Source: Nocardia spumae
GTDB lineage: Bacteria; Actinomycetota; Actinomycetes; Mycobacteriales; Mycobacteriaceae
Assembly: GCF_020733635.1 (NCBI RefSeq)
Contig: NZ_JAJFZL010000001.1
Span: forward strand, 3,224,001 to 3,288,000
Reading direction: 5' to 3'
Length of the DNA: 64,000 bases
Position numbers and translations under genes: made by a program. Of this stretch, positions 28,093 to 38,686 are shown in pieces (within the stretch, counting starts at the first letter, position 1; every line of letters starts with the position of its first letter). The notes beneath the pieces were generated by a model. The model made no database searches, was not told the origin of the DNA, and saw nothing but the letters and a program-made list of their open reading frames with translations.

Positions 28093-28935
28093 ATGAATCT
28101 GGAGTTGCGGCATCTGCGCGCCTACCTCGTGCTGTGCGAGGAGCGCAACTACACCCGCGCCGCCGCCCGGCTGCACACGACTCAACCGTCTCTGACCCGC
28201 ACGGTGCAGCAGGCCGAACGGGTGTTCGATTGCCGGTTGATCGAACGCAGTGCGCGCCGGTTCGCGCTGACCGAGGAGGGGGAGTACCTGCTCGCGGCCG
28301 CGCGGCGCATCCTCGGTGACGTGGACACCGTGGTCTCGGACTTGCGCATGCGGGCGGGGGTGTCGGTCGGGTTCTCCTGGCTGCTGCCCGACGACTGGTT
28401 CACCGATGTGCGAACGCGCTTCGAAGCCCGCGGCGGGCGAGTCGAAATCCATCGAATCGACGATCCGATCGCGGCGGTGACGGCCGGACAGATCGATATC
28501 GCGTTGTATCGCAAGGATATTCGCCTGCCCGCTACGGTGGCGGGCCGGATCATCGGTACCGAGCGGCGGGTGGCCGCGGTCGCGGCGAACTCGGCGCCGG
28601 CGGGCGCGGGCGCGTTGCGCTGGCAGGATCTCGTTCGTTACCCGCTGGTGGTCAACACCGTCTCGGGCACCACCGACGAAACCAGCTGGCCCGCAACCGA
28701 TGCCGACCGTGAGATCATCACCTGCACGAATTTCGACGAATGGATCGAATTGATCGCCGCCGGCCGGGGCATCGGCGCCGTCCCCGAACTCGCCCGATCC
28801 CGGGCTCCCCATCCGGGGGTGGTCTACCTCGATATCCCGGATGCTCCGGCCTCACAACTGCGGCTGGCCTGGCGCACCCGCCCCGTTCCGGGCCGATCGG
28901 TGCAGAGCTTTCTCGATATGGCGCTGGGTGGGTAG
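28093..28935 (+). CDS. LysR-family transcriptional regulator
   Basis: This is a 280-aa LysR protein. The helix-turn-helix is in LRHLRAYLVLCEERNYTRAA with RLHTTQPSLTRTVQQAERVF; the remainder is the co-inducer-binding domain. ATG 28093 (MNLELRHLRAY) is the conserved start; an upstream in-frame extension overlaps the neighbouring promoter. The divergent MFS gene 70 bp away is the probable target. The intergenic stretch contains GTGCAC and GTATAC palindromes that could be part of its binding site. Confidence 0.88.
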   Translation: MNLELRHLRAYLVLCEERNYTRAAARLHTTQPSLTRTVQQAERVFDCRLIERSARRFALTEEGEYLLAAARRILGDVDTVVSDLRMRAGVSVGFSWLLPDDWFTDVRTRFEARGGRVEIHRIDDPIAAVTAGQIDIALYRKDIRLPATVAGRIIGTERRVAAVAANSAPAGAGALRWQDLVRYPLVVNTVSGTTDETSWPATDADREIITCTNFDEWIELIAAGRGIGAVPELARSRAPHPGVVYLDIPDAPASQLRLAWRTRPVPGRSVQSFLDMALGG

Positions 28936-28945
28936 TTCACGTGGC

Positions 28946-29437
28946 TCAGGCGGGATGTCCCGGAGTCAGTCCGGCGAGATCGTCGGCGCGCAGGCCCTCG
29001 ATCCCCGCCGAGGGTGCCGCACCACCGATCGGCGTGAGCAGCAGGCCCACATGATCACCGAAATCGTGGCGTTCGAGGATTTCGGCGGCGAACCAGGCGG
29101 CGGCGTCATCGAGCACCACCACACCGGCAGGTCCCGGATGCCACCGGCACCAACTGAATTTATCCAGTTCGTCACCGGTTTCGGCGCCGAAGAGCCGGGC
29201 CAGCGCGTGCGAGCCGGAATCGACCAGGTGCACCGCCACATGTGAGGCCTCGACGGCCACCCGATAGGTGTAGTTGAGTTTCGACAGGCACAGCAGAAAC
29301 CGGCGCGGATCGACGCTGACCTGGGTGGCGAATCCGACCACGCAGCCCGCGCGTTGCGACCGGTTCGTCACGGTCACGACGTAGATCGGGGCGTCTGCCG
29401 CTGCGATCACCGCGTCGAACACCTCCGTGTCATCCAT
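28946..29437 (-). CDS. flavin reductase-like FMN-binding protein
   Basis: This is a 163-aa protein of the flavin reductase-like (PF01613) fold. YVVTVTNRSQRAGCVVGFATQVSVDPRRFLLCLSKLNYTY is the flavin-binding core, and the ARLFGAETGDELDKFSWCRWHPG segment matches relatives in actinobacteria. It may supply reduced FMN/FAD to a monooxygenase or bind FMN structurally. It ends 11 bp from the convergent LysR gene. ATG 29437 is the start; no operon partner is adjacent. Confidence 0.82.
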   Translation of the reverse strand: MDDTEVFDAVIAAADAPIYVVTVTNRSQRAGCVVGFATQVSVDPRRFLLCLSKLNYTYRVAVEASHVAVHLVDSGSHALARLFGAETGDELDKFSWCRWHPGPAGVVVLDDAAAWFAAEILERHDFGDHVGLLLTPIGGAAPSAGIEGLRADDLAGLTPGHPA

Positions 29438-29509
29438 TTCACCCCTCCTGCGCTGGGGCCCGCGCGGGCCTTCGCCTCAGGGTAGGGGACGAAAGGGACC
29501 GGAAATGGT

Positions 29510-30349
29510 TTATCCGGTACGGGGCACGCGGCCGTCGACATCGGTGAAACCGTAGGTCTCGGCCAGATCGGCCACCCGCCAGGATCGCCCGGTGCGGTCG
29601 CGCCGGGACGGGTCGGCGGCCAGTGCCACCACAGCGCGCCCGGCGAAACGCGGGGTCTCCGCGTCGTTGAGATCGAAGGTCCCCTCGCCGGGCAGCGTGA
29701 TCAGTCGGCGCCCCTGCGCATCGGCCGGAACCAGTTGCAGCAGTTCGGTATCGACGATGCCGGGCCACAGCGACACCACCGTGACGTCGGTCCCGGACAG
29801 ATCGTGCGCCATATCCGCGGTGAGCCGGTCGACGGCGGCCTTGCCGACGCCATAGACCACGTTGTGGGTGAAGTGTTCCGCGCCCGGGGAGGAGATGTCG
29901 ACGATCAGCCCGCCGGATTCGATCAGTAGCGGCGCCGCGTAATGGGCGGCGGCGTAATGGGAGCGCACGCCGACATCGAAGCCTTCGTCCCAGGCGGACG
30001 GCGGCACCTCCCAGAACGGCTTGCCCAGCCAGCGTGCCGAGGCGGGAGAGTTGTAGACATTGTTGACCAGGACATCGAGCCGGCCCTGTGCGGAGCGCAC
30101 GGTCTCGAACAACCGCGCCACCGCGTCGTCGTCGCGGTGATCACAGACGAACGGCACGCCGTGCCCGCCCAGTTCGTCGATCTCGGCGGCGGTCCCGGCC
30201 ACGGTGCCGGGAAGTTGTCCGGTCTGCTCGGAGCGGCCGGTCACGTACACCGTCGCGCCGGCCGCACCGAGTTCCAGCGCGATCCCCTTGCCGATTCCGC
30301 GGCTGGCTCCGGTGACGACCGCTACCCGGTCGGTGAGTATTCCGTTCAC
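29510..30349 (-). CDS. SDR-family oxidoreductase
   Basis: This is a 279-aa short-chain dehydrogenase. The cofactor loop is VAVVTGASRGIGKGIALELG, with TGR after strand 2 suggesting NADP(H). The structural NNVYN replaces the usual NNAG. The serine lies in GGLIVDISSPGAEHF, and YGVGKAAVDR supplies Tyr-x3-Lys. The C-terminal DVDGRVPRTG extension resembles a dehydrogenase/reductase DHRS1-like subgroup. GTG 30349 starts it. It is divergent from the epoxide-hydrolase-like gene, with a KstR-like box between them. Confidence 0.82.
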   Translation of the reverse strand: MNGILTDRVAVVTGASRGIGKGIALELGAAGATVYVTGRSEQTGQLPGTVAGTAAEIDELGGHGVPFVCDHRDDDAVARLFETVRSAQGRLDVLVNNVYNSPASARWLGKPFWEVPPSAWDEGFDVGVRSHYAAAHYAAPLLIESGGLIVDISSPGAEHFTHNVVYGVGKAAVDRLTADMAHDLSGTDVTVVSLWPGIVDTELLQLVPADAQGRRLITLPGEGTFDLNDAETPRFAGRAVVALAADPSRRDRTGRSWRVADLAETYGFTDVDGRVPRTG

Positions 30350-30373
30350 GACTCCGGGACACTACCGTGAAAC

Positions 30374-30387
30374 GAGAACGTGTTCTA
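30374..30387. promoter_or_regulatory. KstR-like operator (AGAACGTGTTCT)
   Basis: AGAACGTGTTCT at 30375-30386 is a perfect AGAAC-N2-GTTCT inverted repeat. It matches the TNNAACNNGTTNNA consensus of KstR, the TetR-type repressor of cholesterol catabolism genes, at all but the first fixed position. It lies between divergent SDR and hydrolase genes, and inside the hydrolase only if an unlikely GTG 30367 start were used. Confidence 0.55.
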
Positions 30388-30402
30388 GTACCAGGAGGCG
30401 CA

Positions 30403-31383
30403 GTGGGGCCGACGCATCGGTTCGTGGAGACCAACGGGATTCGGTTGCATATCGCCGAACAGGGCCAGGGGTATCCGGTGGTCTTCTGTCACGGATTTCC
30501 GCACGGCTGGTTCGTATGGCATCGGCAGGTGGGGGCCCTCGCGGCGGCGGGATATCACGCGATCGCCCCGGACCTGCGTGGTTACGGGAGCACCGAGGCG
30601 CCCGCAGGTGTGGAGGCGTGCACCAATCGCGCGGTGATCGATGATCTGCTCGGCCTGCTCGACGATATCGGCGCCGACCGCGCCGTCTTCGTGGGCCTGG
30701 ACTTCGGTGCGCAGCTGGTCTGGGAGCTGGCCCTGCGCGCACCGGAACGGGTCGCCGGGATCGTGGTACTGAACAATCCCTATGCGCCGCGTCCGCCGAA
30801 GGCGCCCTCGGAGTTCTGGACCCGTGCGGCACAACGGCATTTCCTGCACCTGTCGTATTTCCAGGAGCCCGGTGTGGCCGACGCCGAACTCGCCGCCCGC
30901 CCCCGGGAATTCCTGTCCCGCGTCTACTACGCGCTCAGCGGTGAGTTCCACTACCTGGACACCTGGAAGAACCCGCCGGGCATCGGCTACCTCGACGCGC
31001 TGCCGCAGGCACCCGCGCTGCCCTGGTCATGGTTGCCCGAAGCCGAATTCGACACGCTGGCGGCGGAATTCGACCGGACCGGCTTCACCGGCGGCCTGAC
31101 CTGGTATCGGGCCCTGGACCGCAACTGGGAACTGACCGAGGGACTGCCGACCACGGTGCCGGTGCCGACCTACTTCCTCTACGGCGAGAACGATCCGGAT
31201 ATGGAGGGGTTCAGCGGGCGTGATCCACTGGCGGTGCTGCGCGCGCACGTGCCGGATCTGCGTGCGGTGGAGAAGGTTCCGGGTGCGGGGCATCTCGTGC
31301 AGCTGGAAAGAACCGGCGCGGTGAACGACTTCCTGCTGCGTCACCTCTCCGAACTGCGGGGGAGCGACCCGGCGCCGCGGTGA
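30403..31383 (+). CDS. alpha/beta hydrolase, epoxide hydrolase-like
   Basis: This is a 326-aa alpha/beta hydrolase with epoxide-hydrolase character. It has FCHGFPHGWFVWHRQV (the HGxP oxyanion motif), YHAIAPDLRGYGSTEAP, and a nucleophile elbow FVGLDFGAQLVWELA with Asp (G-x-D-x-G) in place of serine, as expected for epoxide or haloalkane hydrolysis. The lid contains tyrosine-rich stretches, and the C-terminal histidine is in VPGAGHLVQLE. GTG 30403 with AGGAGG 4 nt upstream is preferred over GTG 30367, which would place the KstR-like box in coding sequence. Confidence 0.82.
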   Translation: MGPTHRFVETNGIRLHIAEQGQGYPVVFCHGFPHGWFVWHRQVGALAAAGYHAIAPDLRGYGSTEAPAGVEACTNRAVIDDLLGLLDDIGADRAVFVGLDFGAQLVWELALRAPERVAGIVVLNNPYAPRPPKAPSEFWTRAAQRHFLHLSYFQEPGVADAELAARPREFLSRVYYALSGEFHYLDTWKNPPGIGYLDALPQAPALPWSWLPEAEFDTLAAEFDRTGFTGGLTWYRALDRNWELTEGLPTTVPVPTYFLYGENDPDMEGFSGRDPLAVLRAHVPDLRAVEKVPGAGHLVQLERTGAVNDFLLRHLSELRGSDPAPR

Positions 31384-31405
31384 GCAGGCGTGGCATGCTG
31401 GCGGC

Positions 31406-31765
31406 GTGCCTTTGATCGATCTCACCTGCTCGCACCGTGTTACCGACGACGCCAAGCGGCGGCTGGTCGACGAGTTGCCGCATATCGTTTCGGTCGCAGT
31501 GGCGTGTGCGGCGGAACCGTACGACGGATGCCTGCATCCCGGCGATGTCCTGGTGCGCTGTCGCGTCGTGGAGCCGTTCGATCGGTTCGACATCGACGTG
31601 CTGGTCGAGGTGCGGTCGAAATGGTTCGAGGACCGTGCTGCCGACCGTGATCGCCGAGTCGCCCACATCCGTGACGAGGTGGCCCGCATCCTGCCCGCGG
31701 ACCACCTCATCGGCGTCTATCTCAGCCTGCCTGTCGCCGCCTGGGCGCAGACGGAGGACGAATAG
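31406..31765 (+). CDS. tautomerase-like small protein
   Basis: This is a 119-aa protein starting V(M)-P-L-I-D-L-T. Proline immediately after the start residue is the hallmark of the tautomerase superfamily (catalytic Pro1 after Met removal). The length and the LVRCRVVEPFDRFDIDVLVEVRS middle section recall 5-carboxymethyl-2-hydroxymuconate isomerase-type chains. The evidence is a short N-terminal match only. It lies 22 bp after the hydrolase and may be co-transcribed. Confidence 0.55.
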   Translation: MPLIDLTCSHRVTDDAKRRLVDELPHIVSVAVACAAEPYDGCLHPGDVLVRCRVVEPFDRFDIDVLVEVRSKWFEDRAADRDRRVAHIRDEVARILPADHLIGVYLSLPVAAWAQTEDE

Positions 31766-31774
31766 CCCGCTGCC

Positions 31775-32506
31775 TCAGGCCAGTTCGGCGGCCGCGCTCT
31801 CGTCCAGCAGCCACGTCGTGGTGTGGCTCCCGTGCGCACCGGCCGCCGGGATGTCGAGTGGGGAGGCGCCCGCCAGCGCCGCGGCGACCGCCTCGGCCTT
31901 GGCCGCGCCGCCGACCACCAGCACCACATGCCGGGCCTGGGCGACCGCGGGCAGGGTCAGGGTAACCCGCACCGACGGCGGCTTCGGCGAATCCGTCACG
32001 GCGACAACGAGTTCGTGTTCCTCGGCGACCGCAGCGGTGTGGGGGAACAGCGAATTCACATGTCCCTCGCCACCCATCCCGAGCAGATGCAGATCGAATG
32101 CGCCGTGCTCGGCGAGGTGGGCGTGGAGGGCGGTGGAGTATTCGGCGGCGGCCTCCACCGGATCCGGATACTCGCCGTCGGAGGTCGCGACCGGATGCAC
32201 CCGGGCGGGATCGACCGGGACATGATCCAGCAGTGCCCGCCGCGCCTGCAGTTCGTTGCGTTCGGCGTCGCCGGCCGGTACGAACCGCTCATCGCCCCAG
32301 AACACGTCCAACGTGCCGAAGTCGATGGCGCCGGGAGATTTCCGCACGAGTTCGAGGAGTCCGATTCCGGTACCGCCGCCGGTGAGTACCACCGAGGCCG
32401 AACCGCGCTCGGCCTGTGCGGCGGTCACGATCTCCACGAATCGCGCCGCGGCCGCGGCCACCAGTTCCTCGGTCCCGGCGAACACCTCGACCTGTGGCTT
32501 ACTCAT
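31775..32506 (-). CDS. pgl: 6-phosphogluconolactonase
   Basis: This enzyme hydrolyses 6-phosphogluconolactone in the oxidative pentose phosphate branch. The 243-aa protein of the DevB/SOL family shows VVLTGGGTGIGLLELV, DVFWGDERFVPAGDAERN and HLLGMGGEGHVNSLFPH, all diagnostic. ATG 32506 overlaps the opcA stop by 8 bp. It is the last gene of tkt-tal-zwf-opcA-pgl, in the usual actinobacterial order. Confidence 0.95.
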   Translation of the reverse strand: MSKPQVEVFAGTEELVAAAAARFVEIVTAAQAERGSASVVLTGGGTGIGLLELVRKSPGAIDFGTLDVFWGDERFVPAGDAERNELQARRALLDHVPVDPARVHPVATSDGEYPDPVEAAAEYSTALHAHLAEHGAFDLHLLGMGGEGHVNSLFPHTAAVAEEHELVVAVTDSPKPPSVRVTLTLPAVAQARHVVLVVGGAAKAEAVAAALAGASPLDIPAAGAHGSHTTTWLLDESAAAELA

Positions 32507-33403
32507 AGACCACCTTCTCGATTCCGGCCAGGGCCTCGGCATAGACTTCGTCGGCGTCGAGTCGCCGCAATTCCTCGGCGAGACAATCCTTGGTTTCCCG
32601 GCGCGCGAGTGCGAACGGCTGATCGGGTTCACCGGTCCGGCTGAGAGTGGCGGTGCGGCCGGTCTGCGGGCGCATGATGCCCACCGTCACCGACGGTCGA
32701 TGCAGCTCGACCTTCAGCTCACCGATACGACGCCGGATCGGGCAGTCCAGTCTGGCGGCGAGCCAACCCGCCAGGATGTCGAGTGCCGGCTCCTCCGCCA
32801 GTCCCGAGACCGTCACCGATTCGATCGGCTCGTACGGCGGCACATCCAGGGCCGAGGCCAGCAGCGCACGCCAGAACGTGATGCGGCTCCACGCCAGATC
32901 GGTATCGCCCGGTGCGTAGGAATCCAGGCGCCGGGTGATCGCGACGCGTGGATCGGGAGCATACGTGGCGTCGGTGATGCGGCGAATCGCCAAGCGGCCC
33001 ACCGAATCCCGCGACGGAAAATCCGGAGCCCCGCGCGGCCACCAGGCCACCACCGGAGTGTCGGGCAGCAGGAACGGGATCACCACGCTGCTCTCGTTGT
33101 TGACCAGCTCGCCCTGCAGCCGGAGCACTATCACCTCGGCCGCCCCGGCGTCACCGCCGACCCGGATCTGGGCGTCCAGCTTGGTCTCGGCGAACCGGTC
33201 CCCGCGGGCGAGCACGATCACCCGGCAGGGGTGTTCGCGACTGGCGTCGTTGGCGGCGTCGATGGCGTCCTCGGCCTCGGAGGAGTCGAGGGTGCACACC
33301 ACCAGCGTGAGCACCCGGCCCATCGCGATGACCCCGTTGCTCTCCCGCAGGCTGACCAGGCGTTTGGTCACCTCGCGGGTGCTGGTGTCGGGCATGTCCA
33401 CGA

Positions 33404-33407
<4 letters not shown>
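32499..33407 (-). CDS. opcA: glucose-6-phosphate dehydrogenase assembly protein OpcA
   Basis: OpcA is the accessory protein needed for full activity of glucose-6-phosphate dehydrogenase in actinobacteria and cyanobacteria. The 302-aa chain starts MIVDMPDTSTREVTKRLVSL and contains VIPFLLPDTPVVAWWPRGAP and the RRIGELKVELHRPSVTVGIM C-terminal region. ATG 33407 overlaps the zwf stop by 4 bp (ATGA), which fixes the start; longer frames upstream are antisense or shadow sequence inside zwf. Confidence 0.93.
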
Positions 33408-34966
<1,559 letters not shown>

Positions 34967-34971
34967 CGCGG

Positions 34972-36102
34972 TCAGTTGCTTCCGGTGCTCTTCAACTCGG
35001 CGGTCGTCGCGGTGAGCAGTTCCTCCCACGACTTCTCGAACTTCTCCACACCTTCACGCTCGAGGACGGCGAAGACGTCGTCGAGGTCGACGCCGGCGGC
35101 GGTGAGAGCGTCGAAGACGCCCTGCGCCTCGGCCGCGGTGCCCGATACCGTGTCGCCGCGCAGCTCGCCGTGGTCGGCATAGGCCTCGAGCGTCTTCTCC
35201 GGCAAGGTGTTGACCGTATTCGGCGCCACCAGCTCGGTGATGTACATCGTGTCGGGGTAATCCGGATTCTTCACACCCGTCGAGGCCCACAGCGGCCGCT
35301 GACGGTTGGCGCCACCGGAGGCCAGATGCGAGTACGTGGAGGTGTGCTCGCCACCGTCGAAGACATCCTGGTACGCGGCATAGGCCAAACGTGCGTTGGC
35401 GATTCCGGCCTTACCACGCAGCGCCAGTGCCTCCGGCGTTCCGATCGCGTCGAGACGCTTGTCGATCTCGCTGTCGACCCGGGAGACGAAGAACGACGCG
35501 ACCGAGTGGATGTGGGCGATGTCGTGCCCGGCGATGCGGGCCTTGCGGACACCGTCGAGGTAGGCGCCCATCACGCTGCGGTAGCGCTCGACGGAGAAGA
35601 TCAGCGTGACGTTGACGCTGATGCCCTCGGTGATCACCTTGGTGATCGCGGGCAGGCCCTCCTCGGTGGCCGGAATCTTGATGAACAGATTCGGCCGGTC
35701 GACGATCTTCCACAGCTCGACCGCCTGCGCGACGGTCTTGTCGGCGTCGAATGCCAGCCGCGGGTCGACCTCGATCGACACCCGGCCGTCCACCCCGCCG
35801 GTGGCCTCGAAGACCTCGCCCAGCACATCGCAGGCCGAGCGCACATCGTCGGTGGTGATGGTGCGGATCGCGGCGTCGGCATCGGCGCCCTGGGCGGCGA
35901 GCTCCTTCACCTGATCGTCGTAGGTGTGGCCCTGGCTCAAGGCGCCCTGGAAGATGGTCGGGTTGGTGGTGACGCCCACGATGCTGCGGGTGGCGACGAG
36001 CTCGGCCAGGTTACCCGAGCGGATCCGGTCGCGTGACAGATCGTCGAGCCATACCGATACGCCGGCCTTCGACAGTTCGGCGAGATTCTCGTTCTGTGCC
36101 AT
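34972..36102 (-). CDS. tal: transaldolase
   Basis: This enzyme transfers a dihydroxyacetone unit between sedoheptulose-7-phosphate and glyceraldehyde-3-phosphate. The 376-aa barrel starts [33 protein letters not shown] is an N-terminal signature, and [16 protein letters not shown] carries the Schiff-base lysine. [20 protein letters not shown] is the conserved substrate-binding strand. ATG 36102 lies 3 bp after the tkt stop. Confidence 0.96.
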   Translation of the reverse strand: MAQNENLAELSKAGVSVWLDDLSRDRIRSGNLAELVATRSIVGVTTNPTIFQGALSQGHTYDDQVKELAAQGADADAAIRTITTDDVRSACDVLGEVFEATGGVDGRVSIEVDPRLAFDADKTVAQAVELWKIVDRPNLFIKIPATEEGLPAITKVITEGISVNVTLIFSVERYRSVMGAYLDGVRKARIAGHDIAHIHSVASFFVSRVDSEIDKRLDAIGTPEALALRGKAGIANARLAYAAYQDVFDGGEHTSTYSHLASGGANRQRPLWASTGVKNPDYPDTMYITELVAPNTVNTLPEKTLEAYADHGELRGDTVSGTAAEAQGVFDALTAAGVDLDDVFAVLEREGVEKFEKSWEELLTATTAELKSTGSN

Positions 36103-36105
36103 TGG

Positions 36106-38250
36106 TTATCCCTTCACCTTGGCGAGTGAGCGCTGCGCGGCGTCGACGACAGCTTCGGCGGTCAGGCCGAACTCGCGGAACAGGACCTTGTACGGGGCCG
36201 AGGCACCGAAGTGCTCGATCGAGACGTTCTCACCGTCGCTGCCGGTGAAGCGGTGCCACGGCATCGCGATACCGGCCTCGACCGTGACGCGGGCGGTGAT
36301 CTGCGGGGGCAGTACCTCGTCGCGGTAGGACTGATCCTGCGCGTCGAACCATTCCACGCACGGCATGGACACCACCCGGGTGCCGATGCCCTGCTCCTCC
36401 AGGGTAGTGCGCGCGGCCACGGCGAGCTGGAGTTCGGAACCGGTGGCGATCAGGATCACCTGCGGTGTGGCGGTGGAGGATTCGGCCAGGATGTAACCAC
36501 CGCGCGAGACGCCCTCGTAGGAGGTGCCCTCCTGCGTCGGCACGTCCTGGCGGGTCAGCGCGAGCGCCGACGGACCGTCGGTGTGCGGGTGGTCGGCGGG
36601 CACGAAATGCGAGTGCTGCTCGGCGCTTTCGAGTTCGAGGATCGTGCGCCAGGCGTACACGGTCTCGTTGGCGTCGCCGGGTCGCACCACGTTCAGGCCG
36701 GGGATGGCACGGAGCGCGGCCAGGTGTTCGATCGGCTGGTGGGTGGGACCGTCCTCACCCAGGCCGATGGAGTCGTGGGTCCAGACGTAGATCGCCGGCA
36801 CCCGCATGAGCGCGGCCAGCCGGACGGCGGGGCGCATGTAGTCGGAGAACACCAGGAAGGTGCCGCCGTAGGGACGGGTCGGGCCGTGCAGGGCGATGCC
36901 GTTGAGGATCGAACCCATCGCGTGTTCGCGCACGCCGAAGTGCAGGGTGCGACCGTAGGGCTGCGCTTTCCACATACCGGTCGAGATCGACTCCGGACCG
37001 AAGGAGGGCACACCGGGCATCGTGGTGTTGTTGGATTCGGCGAGGTCGGCCGAACCGCCCCACAGTTCCGGCAGCACCGGCGCCAGCGCGGCCAGTACCT
37101 TGCCCGAGGCCTTGCGGGTGGCCATTCCCTTCTCGTCGGCCTCGAACGAGGGCAGCGCCTCGGCCCAGCCCTGCGGGAGGCGGCGCTGCTCGAGGCGGTC
37201 GAACAGAGCCTTGTTCTCGGTGTTGGCCTGGGCCCAGGCGTCGTAGGCCTCCTGCCAGGCGGCGCGGGCGGACTTGGCGCGATCGGCGGCGTTACCTCGG
37301 GTGTGCGCGATGACCTCGTCGTCGACGGCGAAGCTCTGGTCCGGATCGAAGCCCAGTGCCTTCTTGACCCCGGCGACCTCGTCGGCGCCCAGGGCGGCGC
37401 CGTGCGCGGCGCCGGTGTTCATCTTGGTGGGCGCCGGATAGCCGATAATGGTGCGGAGCAGGATGAACGACGGCTTGTCGGTGACCGCCTTGGCGGCCTC
37501 GACGGCCTCGAGGATGCCGGTGACGTTCTCCCCGCCCTCGACGATCTGCACGTGCCAGCCGTAGGCGCGGTAGCGCTCGGCGGTGTCCTCGGTCAGCGCG
37601 ATCGAGGTGTCGTCCTCGATGGAGATCTTGTTGTCGTCGTAGAAGACGATGAGATTGCCCAGCTGCTGGGTGCCCGCCAGCGAACTGGCCTCGGAGGTCA
37701 CGCCCTCTTCGATATCGCCGTCGGAGGCGATGACGTAGATGTGGTGGTCGAACGGGCTGGTGCCCTGCGGTGCGGCCGGGTCGAACAGGCCGCGCTCGCG
37801 GCGGGCGGCCATCGCCATACCGACCGCGGAGGCCAGGCCCTGGCCGAGCGGACCGGTGGTGATCTCCACACCCTTGGTGTGACGGAACTCCGGGTGGCCG
37901 GGGGTGAGCGAACCCCACTGCCGCAGATGCTTCAGGTCGTCGAGCTCGAGCCCGATACCCGACAGGTAGAGCTGGATGTACTGGGTCAGGCTGGAATGCC
38001 CGCACGAGAGCACGAATCGGTCGCGGCCGACCCACTCCGGATCGCTCGGGTCGTACCGCAGCACCCGCTGATAGAGGGTGTAGGCCAACGGCGCCAGGCT
38101 CATCGCGGTACCGGGATGGCCGTTGCCGGCGTTCTGGACCGCGTCGGCGGCCAGGACACGAACGGTGTCGACCGCTCTGGTGTCCAATTCGGTCCAGTCG
38201 GCCGGATGTGCGGGCTGGGTGAGGGCGCGGATGTCGTCTGTGACTGACAC
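36106..38250 (-). CDS. tkt: transketolase
   Basis: This thiamine-diphosphate enzyme shifts two-carbon units in the pentose phosphate pathway. The 714-aa chain shows NAGNGHPGTAMSLAPLAYTL, the TPP motif ASDGDIEEGVTSEASSLAG (ending YDDNKIS) and the pyrimidine-domain motif RTLHFGVREHAMGSILNGIA. THDSIGLGEDGPTHQPIEHL follows. GTG 38250 is chosen because AGGAGAACCTC precedes it; the frame is open 63 codons further but with no conserved residues. It is first in the tkt-tal-zwf-opcA-pgl operon. Confidence 0.96.
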   Translation of the reverse strand: MSVTDDIRALTQPAHPADWTELDTRAVDTVRVLAADAVQNAGNGHPGTAMSLAPLAYTLYQRVLRYDPSDPEWVGRDRFVLSCGHSSLTQYIQLYLSGIGLELDDLKHLRQWGSLTPGHPEFRHTKGVEITTGPLGQGLASAVGMAMAARRERGLFDPAAPQGTSPFDHHIYVIASDGDIEEGVTSEASSLAGTQQLGNLIVFYDDNKISIEDDTSIALTEDTAERYRAYGWHVQIVEGGENVTGILEAVEAAKAVTDKPSFILLRTIIGYPAPTKMNTGAAHGAALGADEVAGVKKALGFDPDQSFAVDDEVIAHTRGNAADRAKSARAAWQEAYDAWAQANTENKALFDRLEQRRLPQGWAEALPSFEADEKGMATRKASGKVLAALAPVLPELWGGSADLAESNNTTMPGVPSFGPESISTGMWKAQPYGRTLHFGVREHAMGSILNGIALHGPTRPYGGTFLVFSDYMRPAVRLAALMRVPAIYVWTHDSIGLGEDGPTHQPIEHLAALRAIPGLNVVRPGDANETVYAWRTILELESAEQHSHFVPADHPHTDGPSALALTRQDVPTQEGTSYEGVSRGGYILAESSTATPQVILIATGSELQLAVAARTTLEEQGIGTRVVSMPCVEWFDAQDQSYRDEVLPPQITARVTVEAGIAMPWHRFTGSDGENVSIEHFGASAPYKVLFREFGLTAEAVVDAAQRSLAKVKG

Positions 38251-38686
38251 GACCGAGGTTCTCCTGACCTTCTCGTGTGTGCAACGGCGGCTTGCGGGCT
38301 GTACCCACCACCCTAGAGGTCGCCTGATCGCCGTGAGTGGGGAACCCTTCGCCCGCACCCCGTGCGGGAGCTCGGGGTTACGGTGAATGATGACAGCGCT
38401 CGAGGCCGCGGTGTGCACCGATTCCGCACAGCGGCCCACGGCGAATGTGTGACGTGCGACGTAGGTCCGGCGGCGGGGGAGCCGATCGCCTGCGGCAGGG
38501 GCGGTTTCGCGACGGGTGGGTGCCGGAGCACCATGTGCGAGGGTCTACCATCGTCTGTAGTAGAGGCTGCGCCGCCCGCGCCGCGCTCTGCGGTGACAGC
38601 GGAAACGGCTGCGCGCGCGATGGTCCGCGCCGCCGCCGGACCGCTGGTTCCCTACCGGATCGATGCACCACCTGCGAGGAGAAACA
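38251..38686. other. 436-bp divergent intergenic region between tkt and ctaB
   Basis: This carries the promoters of the pentose-phosphate operon (left) and of ctaB (right). I see a perfect hairpin CCCGCAC/GTGCGGG (38352-38368, 3-nt loop) in the tkt leader and a BlaI-type inverted repeat at 38544-38564 on the ctaB side. No coding region is supported. Confidence 0.5.
38544..38564. promoter_or_regulatory. BlaI/CopY-type operator candidate upstream of ctaB
   Basis: TCTACCATC (38544-38552), a 3-nt spacer and TGTAGTAGA (38556-38564) form an imperfect inverted repeat (6 of 9 positions). The right arm matches the TGTAGTA half-site typical of BlaI/MecI/CopY winged-helix repressors. A similar element lies upstream of ctaA. 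Confidence 0.45.

Noticed and set aside
38352..38368. Hairpin CCCGCAC/GTGCGGG in the tkt leader as a riboswitch or attenuator
   Set aside because: The stem is only 7 bp with a 3-nt loop and no conserved riboswitch sequence is visible, so it is noted only as a local feature.
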